Assembly (NCBI GenBank): GCA_039810045.1
Contig: JBDHWF010000009.1
Coordinates: forward strand, 1-53,113
Origin: CADCWN01 sp039810045
Lineage (GTDB): Bacteria > Chloroflexota > Chloroflexia > Thermomicrobiales > CADCWN01
Reading direction: 5' to 3'
DNA length: 53,113 nt
The position numbers and the translations under genes are program-made. Positions 9,317 to 17,526 of the stretch are shown here, piece after piece. The notes below the pieces were generated by a model. It worked only from the letters and a program-made list of their open reading frames with translations, was not told the DNA's origin and searched no databases. Position 1 is the first letter of the stretch; each line of letters begins with the position of its first letter.

Positions 9317-9955
9317 TTACCATTGCTCCCAGTGAACGATGGTGTCGAGATCGCTGCGCGAAGCTGGCTTGAAGTCAGTCCCCTGCGTATATGCCACGGG
9401 AATCAGTGCCGCCTGCATTACCTCAGCGTAGGGTATCCCCAGCAGCGCTGCGGCTTCTTCTTCATAGCGTAGATGGAGCGTGGTCAGGACGGTGCCAAGG
9501 CCCCGTTCTCGCGCTGCCAGCATGAAGCTCCAGGCGGCAGGGATGATTGATCCCCAGATTGCCGCCTGCCCGACAATCGGGGCAGTATCAGTGCGTCCAC
9601 GAATGATGGGGATTACCAGCACTGGTACTTCGTGCAAATGCTCGGCAAGATAACTGGCCGAATCACGCACGCGTTCCTGGGTGGCAGGATCGCCGGTGGG
9701 CATTTGTGCTGCCTTCGATTGGCTGTACGGTATCCACGATTTGCGATACAGATCCGCCAATCCTTTACGTTTTTCAGGGTCGGTGACGACAACAAATCCC
9801 CAGCCCTGCCGATTAGAGCCGGTTGGGGCTTGCTGGGCCAAACGCAAGCATTCTTCGAGTACTTCGCGCTCAACTGGGCGATGCAGGTCGAGCCGCTTAC
9901 GAACGGCGCGCGTTGTTGAAAGCAGTTCGTCGGCACTGAGTCCAAGTCTGGTCAT
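9317..9955 (-). CDS. nitroreductase family flavoprotein
   Basis: A 212-residue FMN-dependent nitroreductase-like oxidoreductase. The N-terminal R-x-V-R-K-R-L plus LAQQAPTGSNRQGW is the FMN-phosphate binding signature of the family, and LGTVLTTLHLRYEEEAAALLGIP (core LGIPYAEV) is the usual second half. Members reduce nitroaromatics, quinones or unsaturated ketones with NAD(P)H. I chose the ATG at 9955, which has GAAAGG eight bases upstream; a TTG nine codons earlier (9982) lacks a ribosome binding site. The insertion around RKSWIPYSQSKAAQMPTGDP is typical of actinobacterial and Chloroflexota members. Confidence 0.9.
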   Translation of the reverse strand: MTRLGLSADELLSTTRAVRKRLDLHRPVEREVLEECLRLAQQAPTGSNRQGWGFVVVTDPEKRKGLADLYRKSWIPYSQSKAAQMPTGDPATQERVRDSASYLAEHLHEVPVLVIPIIRGRTDTAPIVGQAAIWGSIIPAAWSFMLAARERGLGTVLTTLHLRYEEEAAALLGIPYAEVMQAALIPVAYTQGTDFKPASRSDLDTIVHWEQW

Positions 9956-9991
9956 TGGGAAGCCCTTTCGTTGCCGTGCCAAGATTGGCGT

Positions 9992-10297
9992 TTAGTAGGT
10001 ACCAGGAGCGCGGCCAAGGTTCTGTTCCATATGAATCCGTAAGAGATTTGCTTCAATCGTCACTGGTTCTGGCAAGTGATCGAGCGCGGCCAGCACTTCG
10101 AGCAGGTCGTCTTCAGTATAGGCCTGCCGATACCACCCAGTGCCCATAATACCATCGTGGTTGAAGACGAAATCGAGCCGCTGTAAGGAATCAGTGATTA
10201 TCCCAAAATCTTTCACTGCCATATGCAGCGATTTGCGATCACCAACAACATAGAAGAATCGAGGCCGTCCTGGTGCGATTTCGGTGGTCAAGGCCAT
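9992..10297 (-). CDS. hypothetical protein, 101 aa
   Basis: I do not recognise this protein. It is small, mixed alpha/beta by inspection, and reads FFYVVGDRKSLHMAVKDFG near residue 12, then LDFVFNHDGIMGTGWYRQ, then a helix DDLLEVLAALDHLP. It has no signal peptide or membrane segment. The ATG at 10297 lies 11 nt after a strong GAAGGAGG, slightly long spacing but the best start available; the frame stays open to 10444 without similarity and crosses a stem-loop at 10401-10430. It is upstream of the nitroreductase gene in the same direction, with a 36-bp gap. Confidence 0.6.
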   Translation of the reverse strand: MALTTEIAPGRPRFFYVVGDRKSLHMAVKDFGIITDSLQRLDFVFNHDGIMGTGWYRQAYTEDDLLEVLAALDHLPEPVTIEANLLRIHMEQNLGRAPGTY

Positions 10298-10400
10298 CCT
10301 CGCGTTTGCCTCCTTCGTCGATCGTGCATCAAAGAGCGGTAGGGCAGCGCACGCTGCATCTCCCGCAAGTGTAGCGCAATACTCAGGTTGGGCGAAACAA

Positions 10401-10430
10401 TGAGGCAGGGCACAGAGTAGCCCTGCCTCA
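10401..10430 (-). terminator. stem-loop terminator after the Fe-S carrier gene
   Basis: Perfect 11-bp stem TGAGGCAGGGC / GCCCTGCCTCA with an 8-nt loop, 28 bp after the end of the A-type carrier gene. On the minus strand it is followed by TTGTTT, a partial U-tract, which fits intrinsic termination. Confidence 0.65.
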
Positions 10431-10458
10431 GAACGCTGACTCAATCAAGCGGTAAATG

Positions 10459-10818
10459 TTAGTGTGCGCCGCAGCCACAACCGCTGCCGCAACTGCCACC
10501 CTGCATTTGATCATCGGTATGGATCAGGAAACCACGGCCCTGAGCGCCATAATCGACAAAATCGATGATTGCACCACTGAGCAGCGAGGCACTGCCGGGA
10601 TCGATGATCAGTTTGATCCCTTCACTGCTGAAGGTGGTATCGTCAGCAGTTTGGTCGTCAATCCCCATGCCGTAGCTCACGCCGCCACTGCAACCGCAGC
10701 TACTCTGCACCCAAACCCGTAATCCACTCTCGGAGCTACTATCATTCTGCATCAGCCCACGGAGTTGTTCGCCAGCCTCTGGGGTAATCTGCACCATTGC
10801 GGGTATTGTTGCGGTCAT
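10459..10818 (-). CDS. A-type iron-sulfur cluster carrier (IscA/ErpA/SufA family)
   Basis: A 119-residue A-type carrier that binds Fe or Fe-S clusters and hands them to apoproteins. The three ligand cysteines are visible: C43 in the CSGG loop (preceded here by an extra C41) and C114/C116 in CGCG near the C-terminus, with the usual 'xFSSEGIKLIIDPGSASLLSG' middle (core GIKLIIDP). A further Cys at 110 makes the tail Cys/Gly-rich. ATG 10818 is preceded by GAGGGAGC. It follows thiL on the same strand with an 84-bp gap. Which of ErpA, IscA or SufA it replaces cannot be told without the suf/isc locus. Confidence 0.93.
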   Translation of the reverse strand: MTATIPAMVQITPEAGEQLRGLMQNDSSSESGLRVWVQSSCGCSGGVSYGMGIDDQTADDTTFSSEGIKLIIDPGSASLLSGAIIDFVDYGAQGRGFLIHTDDQMQGGSCGSGCGCGAH

Positions 10819-10902
10819 TCTTTGCTCCCTCTGCACATCAGCCTTCGTGGAATTGATCGTATCTCTCTAATGATAGCCCTTGTGATGCCGCTGTCAAGCG
10901 AC

Positions 10903-11970
10903 TTATGGTGCCTGATTGAAATGGTCAAATGCACCACCGCCGAGTGGTTGGGTGATGCCATCTGGCAGTATGAGCTGGATGGGCGGCCCGGTTCGTGGTG
11001 GTGCGGTAATCACCCCAATCACCGTTGGTACAGGCAGTTTTGCTTCGGGCAACAATCGTTGGAGTTGGGTCAGCGTCTCGGGCGGGCAGGCAAAGAGTAA
11101 CTCATAATCTTCGCCGCCACGGGTGGCGAGCGTGACCCAATCGTGCGGGAAAGCCTGACGCACTGTCGTTGGTACGGGCAAGCGTCGTTGCTCAACCTGC
11201 GCTCCGACATTGCTCCGCTGGCAGATCTTGGCGAGATCACCAGCCAATCCGTCACTCAAATCCATCGCTGTACGCACGCCAGCCGCGATCAAAATGCGGC
11301 CAAAGGCTATGCGCGGCTCGGGATGATGATGCGCCTGGAGGAAGGCAGCATCTGCGGCAGTGGAACTGACTGGTGGCTGTAGCAGCCGTCGTAGTCCAGC
11401 GGCGGAAAGGCCCAATGGCCCACTGACCGCCAACAGATCGCCAGGGACGGCGCTATCGCGGGTGAGCAGCCTACCTGCGGCCTCGGGCCAGCTTTCCCCG
11501 ACGACGGTGATATGCAGCCCCAGCCGCTCGGGCGAGGAGACAATATCGCCTCCGGCAATAATTACCTGATATTGGGCGGCGAGGTGGCCCAGCCCATGAT
11601 AGAGCGCTTGTAGGTCAGCAACGCATTCTTGTCCAGTGAGGGCGAGGGAAATTGTCGCCAGTTTGGGCTGCGCGCCCATTGCGGCGATATCGCTGAGATT
11701 GACCGCCAGGGCTTTGTGTCCAAGGTCGTCCCAACTGGTCCAATCGCGCCGAAAGTGTATTCCTTCGATCAGGCTATCGGTGGTGATGACTGCACGAGTA
11801 TTGGGCGTAGGAGTCCAGATCGCGGCATCATCCCCGATTCCTAACAGATCTGGCGCGGTCGCCGCCCCGCTCTCCGCCAGGGTTGCTGCCAGCTGATCAA
11901 TCAGGGCAAATTCACCGATAGTGGCGACAGTCTGGTGTGCAGTGTCGCGGGATTGTTGTGATTTGGTCAT
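10903..11970 (-). CDS. thiL: thiamine-monophosphate kinase ThiL
   Basis: ThiL phosphorylates thiamine monophosphate to thiamine diphosphate with ATP, the last step of thiamine cofactor synthesis. The protein shows the family marks in order: IGEFALID at the start, GIGDDAA, the ITTDSLIEGIHF metal/substrate loop, NLSDIAAMGA, AGGDI, MDLSDGLAGDL and GGEDYELLF. Length (355 aa from ATG 11970) is normal. The ATG at 11970 overlaps the stop of the upstream PD40 lipoprotein gene as ATGA, indicating translational coupling; ATG 11985 and a GTG at 11997 are possible alternatives. It is the last gene of a four-gene minus-strand operon. Confidence 0.95.
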   Translation of the reverse strand: MTKSQQSRDTAHQTVATIGEFALIDQLAATLAESGAATAPDLLGIGDDAAIWTPTPNTRAVITTDSLIEGIHFRRDWTSWDDLGHKALAVNLSDIAAMGAQPKLATISLALTGQECVADLQALYHGLGHLAAQYQVIIAGGDIVSSPERLGLHITVVGESWPEAAGRLLTRDSAVPGDLLAVSGPLGLSAAGLRRLLQPPVSSTAADAAFLQAHHHPEPRIAFGRILIAAGVRTAMDLSDGLAGDLAKICQRSNVGAQVEQRRLPVPTTVRQAFPHDWVTLATRGGEDYELLFACPPETLTQLQRLLPEAKLPVPTVIGVITAPPRTGPPIQLILPDGITQPLGGGAFDHFNQAP

Positions 11971-13277
11971 CGTAGGGGCATCCATTCTGGTGACCAATTA
12001 TTGCCGCTCTCTGGGGTCAGGTTGCGTGGGACATAGGCCTTGCTCGGTGTTGTTGGCTCGACGCTGATCAAGACGATATTCGATTCGAGGGGCGTTGGTT
12101 TCTGCGTGTTGGTCAGATAGACGATCCAGCGCCCATCGGGCGAGGGGCGGGCAGCGGCATCGCCGCTGCCATTGGTGAGTTGGGTGCGCACCACCTCGCC
12201 GGTAGCAGGTGAACTACTGATCAGCCAGAGGCCAGCGGCAGGGTCAGAGGTTGGCGGGGCGTCGGTGGTGACTTTCAGGCGTCCCTGCCCATCGGTGACT
12301 CCGCCCGTGCCATGCACCAATACCAGACGTTTGTTATCGGGCAGCCAGACGAAGTCATGTTCATAACGGTGACCACTCACCTCTTCATTCAGTGGTTTCG
12401 TAGTGCCAGTGGTAATGTCGAGCAGCGAGGTAATCTGATCGTCGCTAAGTGGCGGCCCAGCAAAAGTGGCGAAACGGCCATCTGGTGACAGATCAACGGC
12501 AAAGCCAATCGGGGCATCCTGGTCAGGTTTGAGGGTTGCCCCTGGCACGGCCTCCGTAATGACAATGCGTGGCTCACCAATTGTTTGCCCCACAGCGCAG
12601 ATCAGGGTGGAACCATTGGTAGACCAATCGTAGATGATATTCCCTTCGTCTGGCACGATCGGGGCCAGGGCCTGCCCTTCAATGGTGATCGCCCGTAGCT
12701 CTGGGCGGCGATCAAACGGTTTCCCGGTATCGTAGAGCAACACCTGCCCGCCACGCAGCCAGGACGCTCGTCGTACGTCAAATGGCGGGGTCTCTTTGGT
12801 CAATTGGCGGTGTTGGCCTGTTTTGAGATCAAGGAGCCAGAGGTTCCGTACCTCCCGTTCGTCTTCCACCACATAGGCAATCATCGTTCCATCGGGTGAC
12901 CAGGTGGGGAATGACTCCACGGCGGCATCATTGGTCAGGCGGATGACCTGCGTAATGTCTCCAGCAGTTTCTACATTGAGCAGGTAGAGATCGACTTGCC
13001 CGCTACGGTCAGAGACAAAGACAATCGTCTTTGCTGGATCGAGGTCTGTCAGTGGTGGAATTGGCATCGGCGATGGTTTGCCTGCGACAGAAGCGATTGG
13101 TGTGGGCCGGATAATGGCTGTTGGCGTGGATTCGAGCCCCGGTAGCCGACTTGGCGTACGGGTACAGCCCGCCACGCTGCTGAGCATCAGCGCAAGCAGA
13201 AAGCCAACGCGCCAGGAATGTCGGCGCGTAGGTGAGGCGTGATGATTGACTGGTGGGCGCGGCGTACTGCAATTCAT
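11967..13277 (-). CDS. PD40/TolB-type beta-propeller lipoprotein
   Basis: A 436-residue exported protein with a lipobox: hydrophobic VGFLLALMLSS followed by VAGC, cysteine 38. The rest is a TolB-like beta-propeller; blades are marked by repeated 'SPDG(R/T)xxxY/F' motifs such as WSPDGTMIAYV, LSPDGRFATF and PSPDGRWIVYL. Such propellers usually bind peptides or proteins at the cell surface; no enzymatic residues are evident. Its stop overlaps the thiL start (ATGA), an odd pairing of a lipoprotein with a cofactor kinase. The start at 13277 has only a weak ribosome binding site, so it may rely on translation from the glycosyltransferase gene 22 bp upstream. Confidence 0.87.
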   Translation of the reverse strand: MNCSTPRPPVNHHASPTRRHSWRVGFLLALMLSSVAGCTRTPSRLPGLESTPTAIIRPTPIASVAGKPSPMPIPPLTDLDPAKTIVFVSDRSGQVDLYLLNVETAGDITQVIRLTNDAAVESFPTWSPDGTMIAYVVEDEREVRNLWLLDLKTGQHRQLTKETPPFDVRRASWLRGGQVLLYDTGKPFDRRPELRAITIEGQALAPIVPDEGNIIYDWSTNGSTLICAVGQTIGEPRIVITEAVPGATLKPDQDAPIGFAVDLSPDGRFATFAGPPLSDDQITSLLDITTGTTKPLNEEVSGHRYEHDFVWLPDNKRLVLVHGTGGVTDGQGRLKVTTDAPPTSDPAAGLWLISSSPATGEVVRTQLTNGSGDAAARPSPDGRWIVYLTNTQKPTPLESNIVLISVEPTTPSKAYVPRNLTPESGNNWSPEWMPLR

Positions 13278-13299
13278 TGGTGTTGTCTGTATGCCTCGT

Positions 13300-14475
13300 T
13301 TATCGTTTGTTCACCAATAGCGTATCGTAAACGGCGCGGGTTTCTGTAGCAGTGCGTGTCCAGGTAAACGGTGCTGCCTGGGTTGGGCCGCGCTGCTGCA
13401 ATGTCGCGCGCAACGTGTGATCAGTGAGCAGCCGCCCAATTGCCGCGGCGAGGTCTGCGGGATTATGCGGGTCAGCAAGTAGTGCTGCATCACCAACAAT
13501 TTCTGCCATCGCGGTTTTCGCGCTGGTGATAGTGGGTATACCACAGGCCAGGGCCTCTAACGGAGGTAATCCAAAGCCTTCATAGAGGGAAGGATAGACG
13601 AAGACCGTTGCGGCGTTGTACCAATGGGGTAGCTCGTCATCTGGCACAAAGCCAGTGAAGCGTACACGGTTGGTAAGGCCCAGCGCAGCCACCCGCGCCA
13701 GGGCTTCATCGTAGAGCCAGCCCTGGCCTCCTACGACCACCAGGGTGGCGTCAGTCTGTGAGGCAAGGCGGGCAAATGCTTCAAAGAGACCAGTAAGGTT
13801 TTTACGTGGTTCCAGGGTCCCAACGGTCAGAATCACGCGCTCCGGCAACTGCTGTTCGTGTCGAAAGCGGGTGACCGCGTCAGCGGCTAAGGGGGTGAAT
13901 GCGGGATCAACGGCGTTGTGTACGACGACGACTTTGCTGGCTGGTACCCCCAACCGCCGCACAACTTCGTCGCGAGTGAATGCGGAAACAGCGATGATTC
14001 GGTTGGCGCGGCGGGCCGAGAGGGCAGTGATCAGGGTGAGGTAGCGGCGGCGGGCAGCACTCAGCGCAGCGGGATAGGCAAGAAAGGCGAGGTCGTGGAT
14101 CGTCACCACCGTGCGCCCTGGAGCCGCCAGCGGCAGGGCGTTCACTGGCCCATGCAGCAGGTCGAGGCGTGCGCGGGCGGCGGCAAATGGCCCCCCTGTT
14201 TGTTCCCAGGCAATCCGCATCGGTGGTTTTGCCGTTGGTAGGCGGCTATGGACAAACTGAAGTTGCCCGGTAGTAGTGGCAGGGAGGAAATGCGCTGGCA
14301 CAGCTTCAGGGCCAACAAACGCGGTGTATTCATGGTTCCCCGCTGCGGCCTGATCACTGGCAAAGGCACGCACCAGTTCTGCAATATAGCGGCTAACCCC
14401 GGCCTGACGATATGAACCGGCAAAAGAAAGGAGATGGGCGTCAATGCCAATGCGCTTACGCCGCTGCGCTGTCAT
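13300..14475 (-). CDS. glycosyltransferase family 4
   Basis: A GT-B fold glycosyltransferase of 391 residues (GT4 group, mannosyltransferase-like). N-terminal IGIDAHLLSF...GVSRYIAELV is the acceptor-side signature; the C-terminal half has LTVGTLEPRKNL, GFVPDDELPHWYNAATVFVYP (core VPDDELPHWY) and the donor-binding EGFGLPPLEA with the EX7E glutamates. Acts on the cytoplasmic side, probably in cell-surface polysaccharide or glycolipid synthesis. Its ATG overlaps the stop of the 97-aa gene upstream as ATGA. Sugar donor and acceptor cannot be assigned. Confidence 0.92.
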   Translation of the reverse strand: MTAQRRKRIGIDAHLLSFAGSYRQAGVSRYIAELVRAFASDQAAAGNHEYTAFVGPEAVPAHFLPATTTGQLQFVHSRLPTAKPPMRIAWEQTGGPFAAARARLDLLHGPVNALPLAAPGRTVVTIHDLAFLAYPAALSAARRRYLTLITALSARRANRIIAVSAFTRDEVVRRLGVPASKVVVVHNAVDPAFTPLAADAVTRFRHEQQLPERVILTVGTLEPRKNLTGLFEAFARLASQTDATLVVVGGQGWLYDEALARVAALGLTNRVRFTGFVPDDELPHWYNAATVFVYPSLYEGFGLPPLEALACGIPTITSAKTAMAEIVGDAALLADPHNPADLAAAIGRLLTDHTLRATLQQRGPTQAAPFTWTRTATETRAVYDTLLVNKR

Positions 14476-14765
14476 CGCTCGGTGCCGCCTGAGCCGTGAC
14501 CGCGCCCCTGAGCCGTGGCAATGATCTCCTCGGCTACATCAACCGCCGCTTCTTCGTCGATCACTTCAGCCGTGAGGGTAGCGAGCAAGGCCTCGGCAGT
14601 GCCATCAGTGCGATAGATCAGGTAGTAGCGCGGGCTACTGCGCCGTTGCCAGAGGCGCGGCGGCACAACCACAATCTTAAATTGATCATGCTGTAAGCGA
14701 TGCTGATTCACAAAATCAAGGAGTATTGGAAGTGACCCGAACAGTTTCGAGACCCACATTGCCAT
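14472..14765 (-). CDS. hypothetical protein, 97 aa, coupled to glycosyltransferase
   Basis: Not recognised. A soluble-looking small protein: hydrophobic N-terminus MWVSKLFGSLPILLDFV, a strand-rich middle KIVVVPPRLWQRRSSPRYYLI, an acidic helix EVIDEEAAVDVAEEIIATA and a Gly/His tail. The stop overlaps the ATG of the GT4 gene (ATGA), so translation is coupled. Two starts are possible, ATG 14765 and ATG 14759; the second sits better behind GGGTGGG. It heads the operon with the glycosyltransferase, PD40 lipoprotein and thiL. Confidence 0.6.
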   Translation of the reverse strand: MAMWVSKLFGSLPILLDFVNQHRLQHDQFKIVVVPPRLWQRRSSPRYYLIYRTDGTAEALLATLTAEVIDEEAAVDVAEEIIATAQGRGHGSGGTER

Positions 14766-14939
14766 CCCACCCTACTTGCCAGATTGATAACGAGACTCTA
14801 CTCGATTCTGGCATAGGATGCCAAGAGGACAATAGCTGATTCGTGCGCGCACTTGTCTGACCACTGAGTTTCGCATTTGCGCTATTCGGCGTATACTCGC
14901 GCTAGAGCGGCAATTGGTCTGACGAAAGGAAAGATTGAG

Positions 14940-16049
14940 ATGGCTGACATCCTTTGTCCTGCTGGTCCACTTGAGGCGTTTATTCAGCAAGTCTGTTTGG
15001 CAGTGGGAGCTGATGAACAGGCCGCCAATGAGGTAGCCCATCACCTGGTGCGTGCCAACTTGTCTGGTCATGATTCGCATGGGGTGCTGCGGATGCCCTG
15101 GTATGTGCAGCAGATCGAGAGCGATGTGCTGCAGCCAACAGCCCAGCCAGAAGTAATTCGCCAACGGGGGGCGACCGCGTTGATCGATGCCAAACGTTCA
15201 TTTGGGCAATACTCGACTTTTTTTGCGCTTGATTGGGCGATGAAGACGGCGCGTGAGTTTGGGATTGCGACGGCGGCAGTACGAAACTCAATGCACATTG
15301 GCCGACTCGGTGAGTATTCCGAGCGGGCCGTTGCCGAAGGATTTGCCGCGATTGTTACCTACGGGGCGGCTGGGCCAGGCTCGGGAATCGTGGTGCCATT
15401 CGGCGGTCGTGACCGATTCTTAGGTACGAATCCCTGGTCATTCGGCGTGCCAGCAGCCGGAGATGACCTGATGCTCTACGATGCGGCTACCTCCACGATT
15501 GCCGAGGGGAAAATTAAGGTTGCGCTCTCGAAGAATGCCGAAGTGCCCGCAGGCTGTATCATCGATGAAAGCGGACAAGCCAGCACTGTGCCCAACGATT
15601 TCTATGCTGGTGGAGCCTTGTTACCGCTTGGTGGCAGCGTTGGTGGACATAAGGGTTATGGCCTGGCGATGACCGCTGCCCTCTTTGGCGGGCTGGCGAT
15701 GATTGATAATGCCACCAAAGATTCCTGGGATATCGGCGCCCGGCATGGTCGTTCTGGCGAGCAAGTCGCTGGCCCTAGCGGCCACGTCACCGGCGTCCTC
15801 CTGATCGTGATTGACCCCTCCTTCTTCGGCGATCCCGATGAATATCAGGCCTTGACTGGGGCGACTCTGGCGGCGGCCCGACAGGTTCGCCCAAATGAGG
15901 GGGTTGAGCGCGTGCTTACTCCGGGCGAGCCAGAGAAGATCTCGCGTGAACGGCGCGAGCGCGAGGGGATTCCGCTGCCCGAAGCAATTTGGAATGATCT
16001 GAACGGACTTTCCAAGAAGTTCAATATTCCCCTGCCAACCCCGCTCTAA
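14940..16049 (+). CDS. Ldh2-family malate/L-lactate/ureidoglycolate-type dehydrogenase
   Basis: A 369-residue NAD(P)-dependent 2-hydroxyacid dehydrogenase of the Ldh2/MDH2 fold, unrelated to Rossmann-type lactate dehydrogenases. Family marks: NLSGHDSHGVLRMPWY with the catalytic His in DSHG, NSMHIGRLGEY, the nucleotide region GTNPWSFGVPA, and GGHKGYGLAM. Members oxidise malate, lactate, ureidoglycolate or sulfolactate; the substrate cannot be fixed here. ATG 14940 has GAAAGGAAAG upstream with 6-nt spacing. The gene stands alone and ends in a strong palindrome at 16071-16108. Confidence 0.92.
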   Translation: MADILCPAGPLEAFIQQVCLAVGADEQAANEVAHHLVRANLSGHDSHGVLRMPWYVQQIESDVLQPTAQPEVIRQRGATALIDAKRSFGQYSTFFALDWAMKTAREFGIATAAVRNSMHIGRLGEYSERAVAEGFAAIVTYGAAGPGSGIVVPFGGRDRFLGTNPWSFGVPAAGDDLMLYDAATSTIAEGKIKVALSKNAEVPAGCIIDESGQASTVPNDFYAGGALLPLGGSVGGHKGYGLAMTAALFGGLAMIDNATKDSWDIGARHGRSGEQVAGPSGHVTGVLLIVIDPSFFGDPDEYQALTGATLAAARQVRPNEGVERVLTPGEPEKISRERREREGIPLPEAIWNDLNGLSKKFNIPLPTPL

Positions 16050-16070
16050 GCGGCGAGTGGCGAGTTGTGG

Positions 16071-16108
16071 GCAGTGGGGCGGGCTGGATATCCAGCCCGC
16101 CCCACTGC
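16071..16108. terminator. 38-bp perfect palindrome, bidirectional terminator
   Basis: Arms of 19 bp each (GCAGTGGGGCGGGCTGGAT and its exact complement) with no spacer; in RNA the central four bases would form the loop. It lies 21 bp after the Ldh2 stop and 5 bp before the DUF402 stop, so it can end both convergent transcripts. There is no U-tract on either side. Confidence 0.7.
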
Positions 16109-16113
16109 GTTGC

Positions 16114-16596
16114 TCAGCCAAGGAGTGCCGCAGTGCGGCGTTCCAATTCTGCGACTAAGGCTTGGTAATTGGCGACGAGGTGATCCGTTGTCGCGGTGAT
16201 CGTGGCGACCAGGGCAGGGTCGAGGTCGGCGGGGATTTCATCTTCGTCGAGTACTTCGCAGCGACCATCTGGCGTAATCACCACGTCAACTTCCAGATCG
16301 CGCCAGGCGATTGCCGCTGGGGTGATCACCGTGTGATCACTGATATTGATGTAGAAGACTAGCGTTTGTCCGCGATGATCAACAGCGTGATAGACGTTGT
16401 AGTGACGGTTGGTCCAGAAGTACCCCAGGCAGCGGGTGCCACGCTCCAGGGCGACCCCACCGAGCCTGCCTTCGCCAGGGACGACATAGAGGGAGACGAG
16501 CGTTTCTGCCGATTGGTCGAGAACCGCACTGGCGAACTCGTGGCGATGACCGTTGAGTTTTTCTTTGACTTCGAGGATCGTTTTCGTCTGCTCCAT
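16114..16596 (-). CDS. DUF402 domain protein
   Basis: A 160-residue protein of the DUF402 family (FomD/YgaC/YtqA relatives), some members of which are nucleoside-diphosphate or nucleotidyl-phosphonate hydrolases. The core is visible: VFYINISDHTVIT followed by WRDLEVDVVITPDGRCEVLDEDEIP (core VLDEDE), where the Asp/Glu cluster binds divalent metal. I use ATG 16596, which follows AAGGA; a TTG two codons earlier is possible. It is the last gene of a minus-strand group and starts 9 bp after the EamA stop. The natural substrate is unknown. Confidence 0.85.
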   Translation of the reverse strand: MEQTKTILEVKEKLNGHRHEFASAVLDQSAETLVSLYVVPGEGRLGGVALERGTRCLGYFWTNRHYNVYHAVDHRGQTLVFYINISDHTVITPAAIAWRDLEVDVVITPDGRCEVLDEDEIPADLDPALVATITATTDHLVANYQALVAELERRTAALLG

Positions 16597-16605
16597 TCGC
16601 AATCC

Positions 16606-17496
16606 TTACTTGATTGACACCAGGACGATTCCGGCAACTGAGAGGAATGTACCCAAAATACCGCGTGGGCTAGGGCGTTCGCCAAGAAAGATGACGGAGA
16701 TGATCAGGCCGAAGACTGGGGCAGCCGAGCCGAGGATCGCTGTTTTTGCGGCCCCAGCCAAACTGATTGCCGTGAGGTAGAGAAATCCCCCGCCCGCTGT
16801 CCCCACAATCCCGCAGGAGAAGATGATGGCGAGGCTCTGGCGGCCAAATTTCTTGGGGGAAACCATCCCGGTTCGTGAGCCAATCAGGAATGAGACAAAC
16901 GCGCTGAATGGTATGCGCACCGTATTGGCGGTGATCACGTCGATATTCTGCATGGCAAACCGCGCAGTGGTGGTAGAGAGCGACCAGCAGACTGCCGCTG
17001 TGAGGGCAGCGGCAACGCCAATCCAGTAGCCCGCAGGCAGGGCTTCATGAGTGCTGGTTTCTTCGATCCCTGCGCGACGGGGTAGGGCCACCATCACCAC
17101 CCCGAGCAGTACTAATACTGTGCCGCCAATTGTCTGGATGGTGATCTGTTCACCGAGGAACGCGGCGGCGATCCCAATCGTGAATAGGGGAAAGCATGAA
17201 CTGATCGGCATGGCGCGCGAGACCCCGATCCGCCCCATCGCGAAGAATTGCATCGTATCGCCAATCACCATCCCCAGGATGACCCCGAGCAGCAAGATCA
17301 CCAGCGATTGCAAGGGAATCGCGGTGATATAGCTGGGACCACGAGTCAGGAAGAAGATCATCGCAAAGAAGATTGCGGCAAAGACACTGCGCCACGCATT
17401 GACCGTTACCGCCCCGAGGCGCACTGATTGCCCGCGCAGGATGACATTGGTTGCCGACCAGATAAACGCCGCGCACAGGCCAGCTAACTCACCCAA
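16606..17496 (-). CDS. EamA/DMT-family transporter
   Basis: A 296-residue drug/metabolite transporter superfamily protein with ten predicted helices arranged as two EamA repeats: the first opens GLCAAFIWSATNVILRG, the second AAALTAAVCWSLSTTTAR, and each repeat ends in the Pro/Gly-rich 'FLGE' motif (FLGEQIT, FLGERPS). It probably exports amino acids or other small metabolites. The start appears to be TTG at 17496, since the next in-frame ATG falls inside the second helix; the ribosome binding site is weak. It lies between the DUF402 and zinc dehydrogenase genes with short gaps (9 and 30 bp). Confidence 0.92.
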   Translation of the reverse strand: MGELAGLCAAFIWSATNVILRGQSVRLGAVTVNAWRSVFAAIFFAMIFFLTRGPSYITAIPLQSLVILLLGVILGMVIGDTMQFFAMGRIGVSRAMPISSCFPLFTIGIAAAFLGEQITIQTIGGTVLVLLGVVMVALPRRAGIEETSTHEALPAGYWIGVAAALTAAVCWSLSTTTARFAMQNIDVITANTVRIPFSAFVSFLIGSRTGMVSPKKFGRQSLAIIFSCGIVGTAGGGFLYLTAISLAGAAKTAILGSAAPVFGLIISVIFLGERPSPRGILGTFLSVAGIVLVSIK

Positions 17497-17526
17497 TCTC
17501 TACTCTCAGTCGGCGACCAGCCGCGC

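Noticed and set aside
9956..9982. TTG start nine codons upstream for the nitroreductase
   Set aside because: No ribosome binding site; ATG 9955 has GAAAGG at proper spacing.
10298..10444. N-terminal extension of the 101-aa hypothetical protein
   Set aside because: Crosses a perfect stem-loop that ends the preceding gene and has no start signal.
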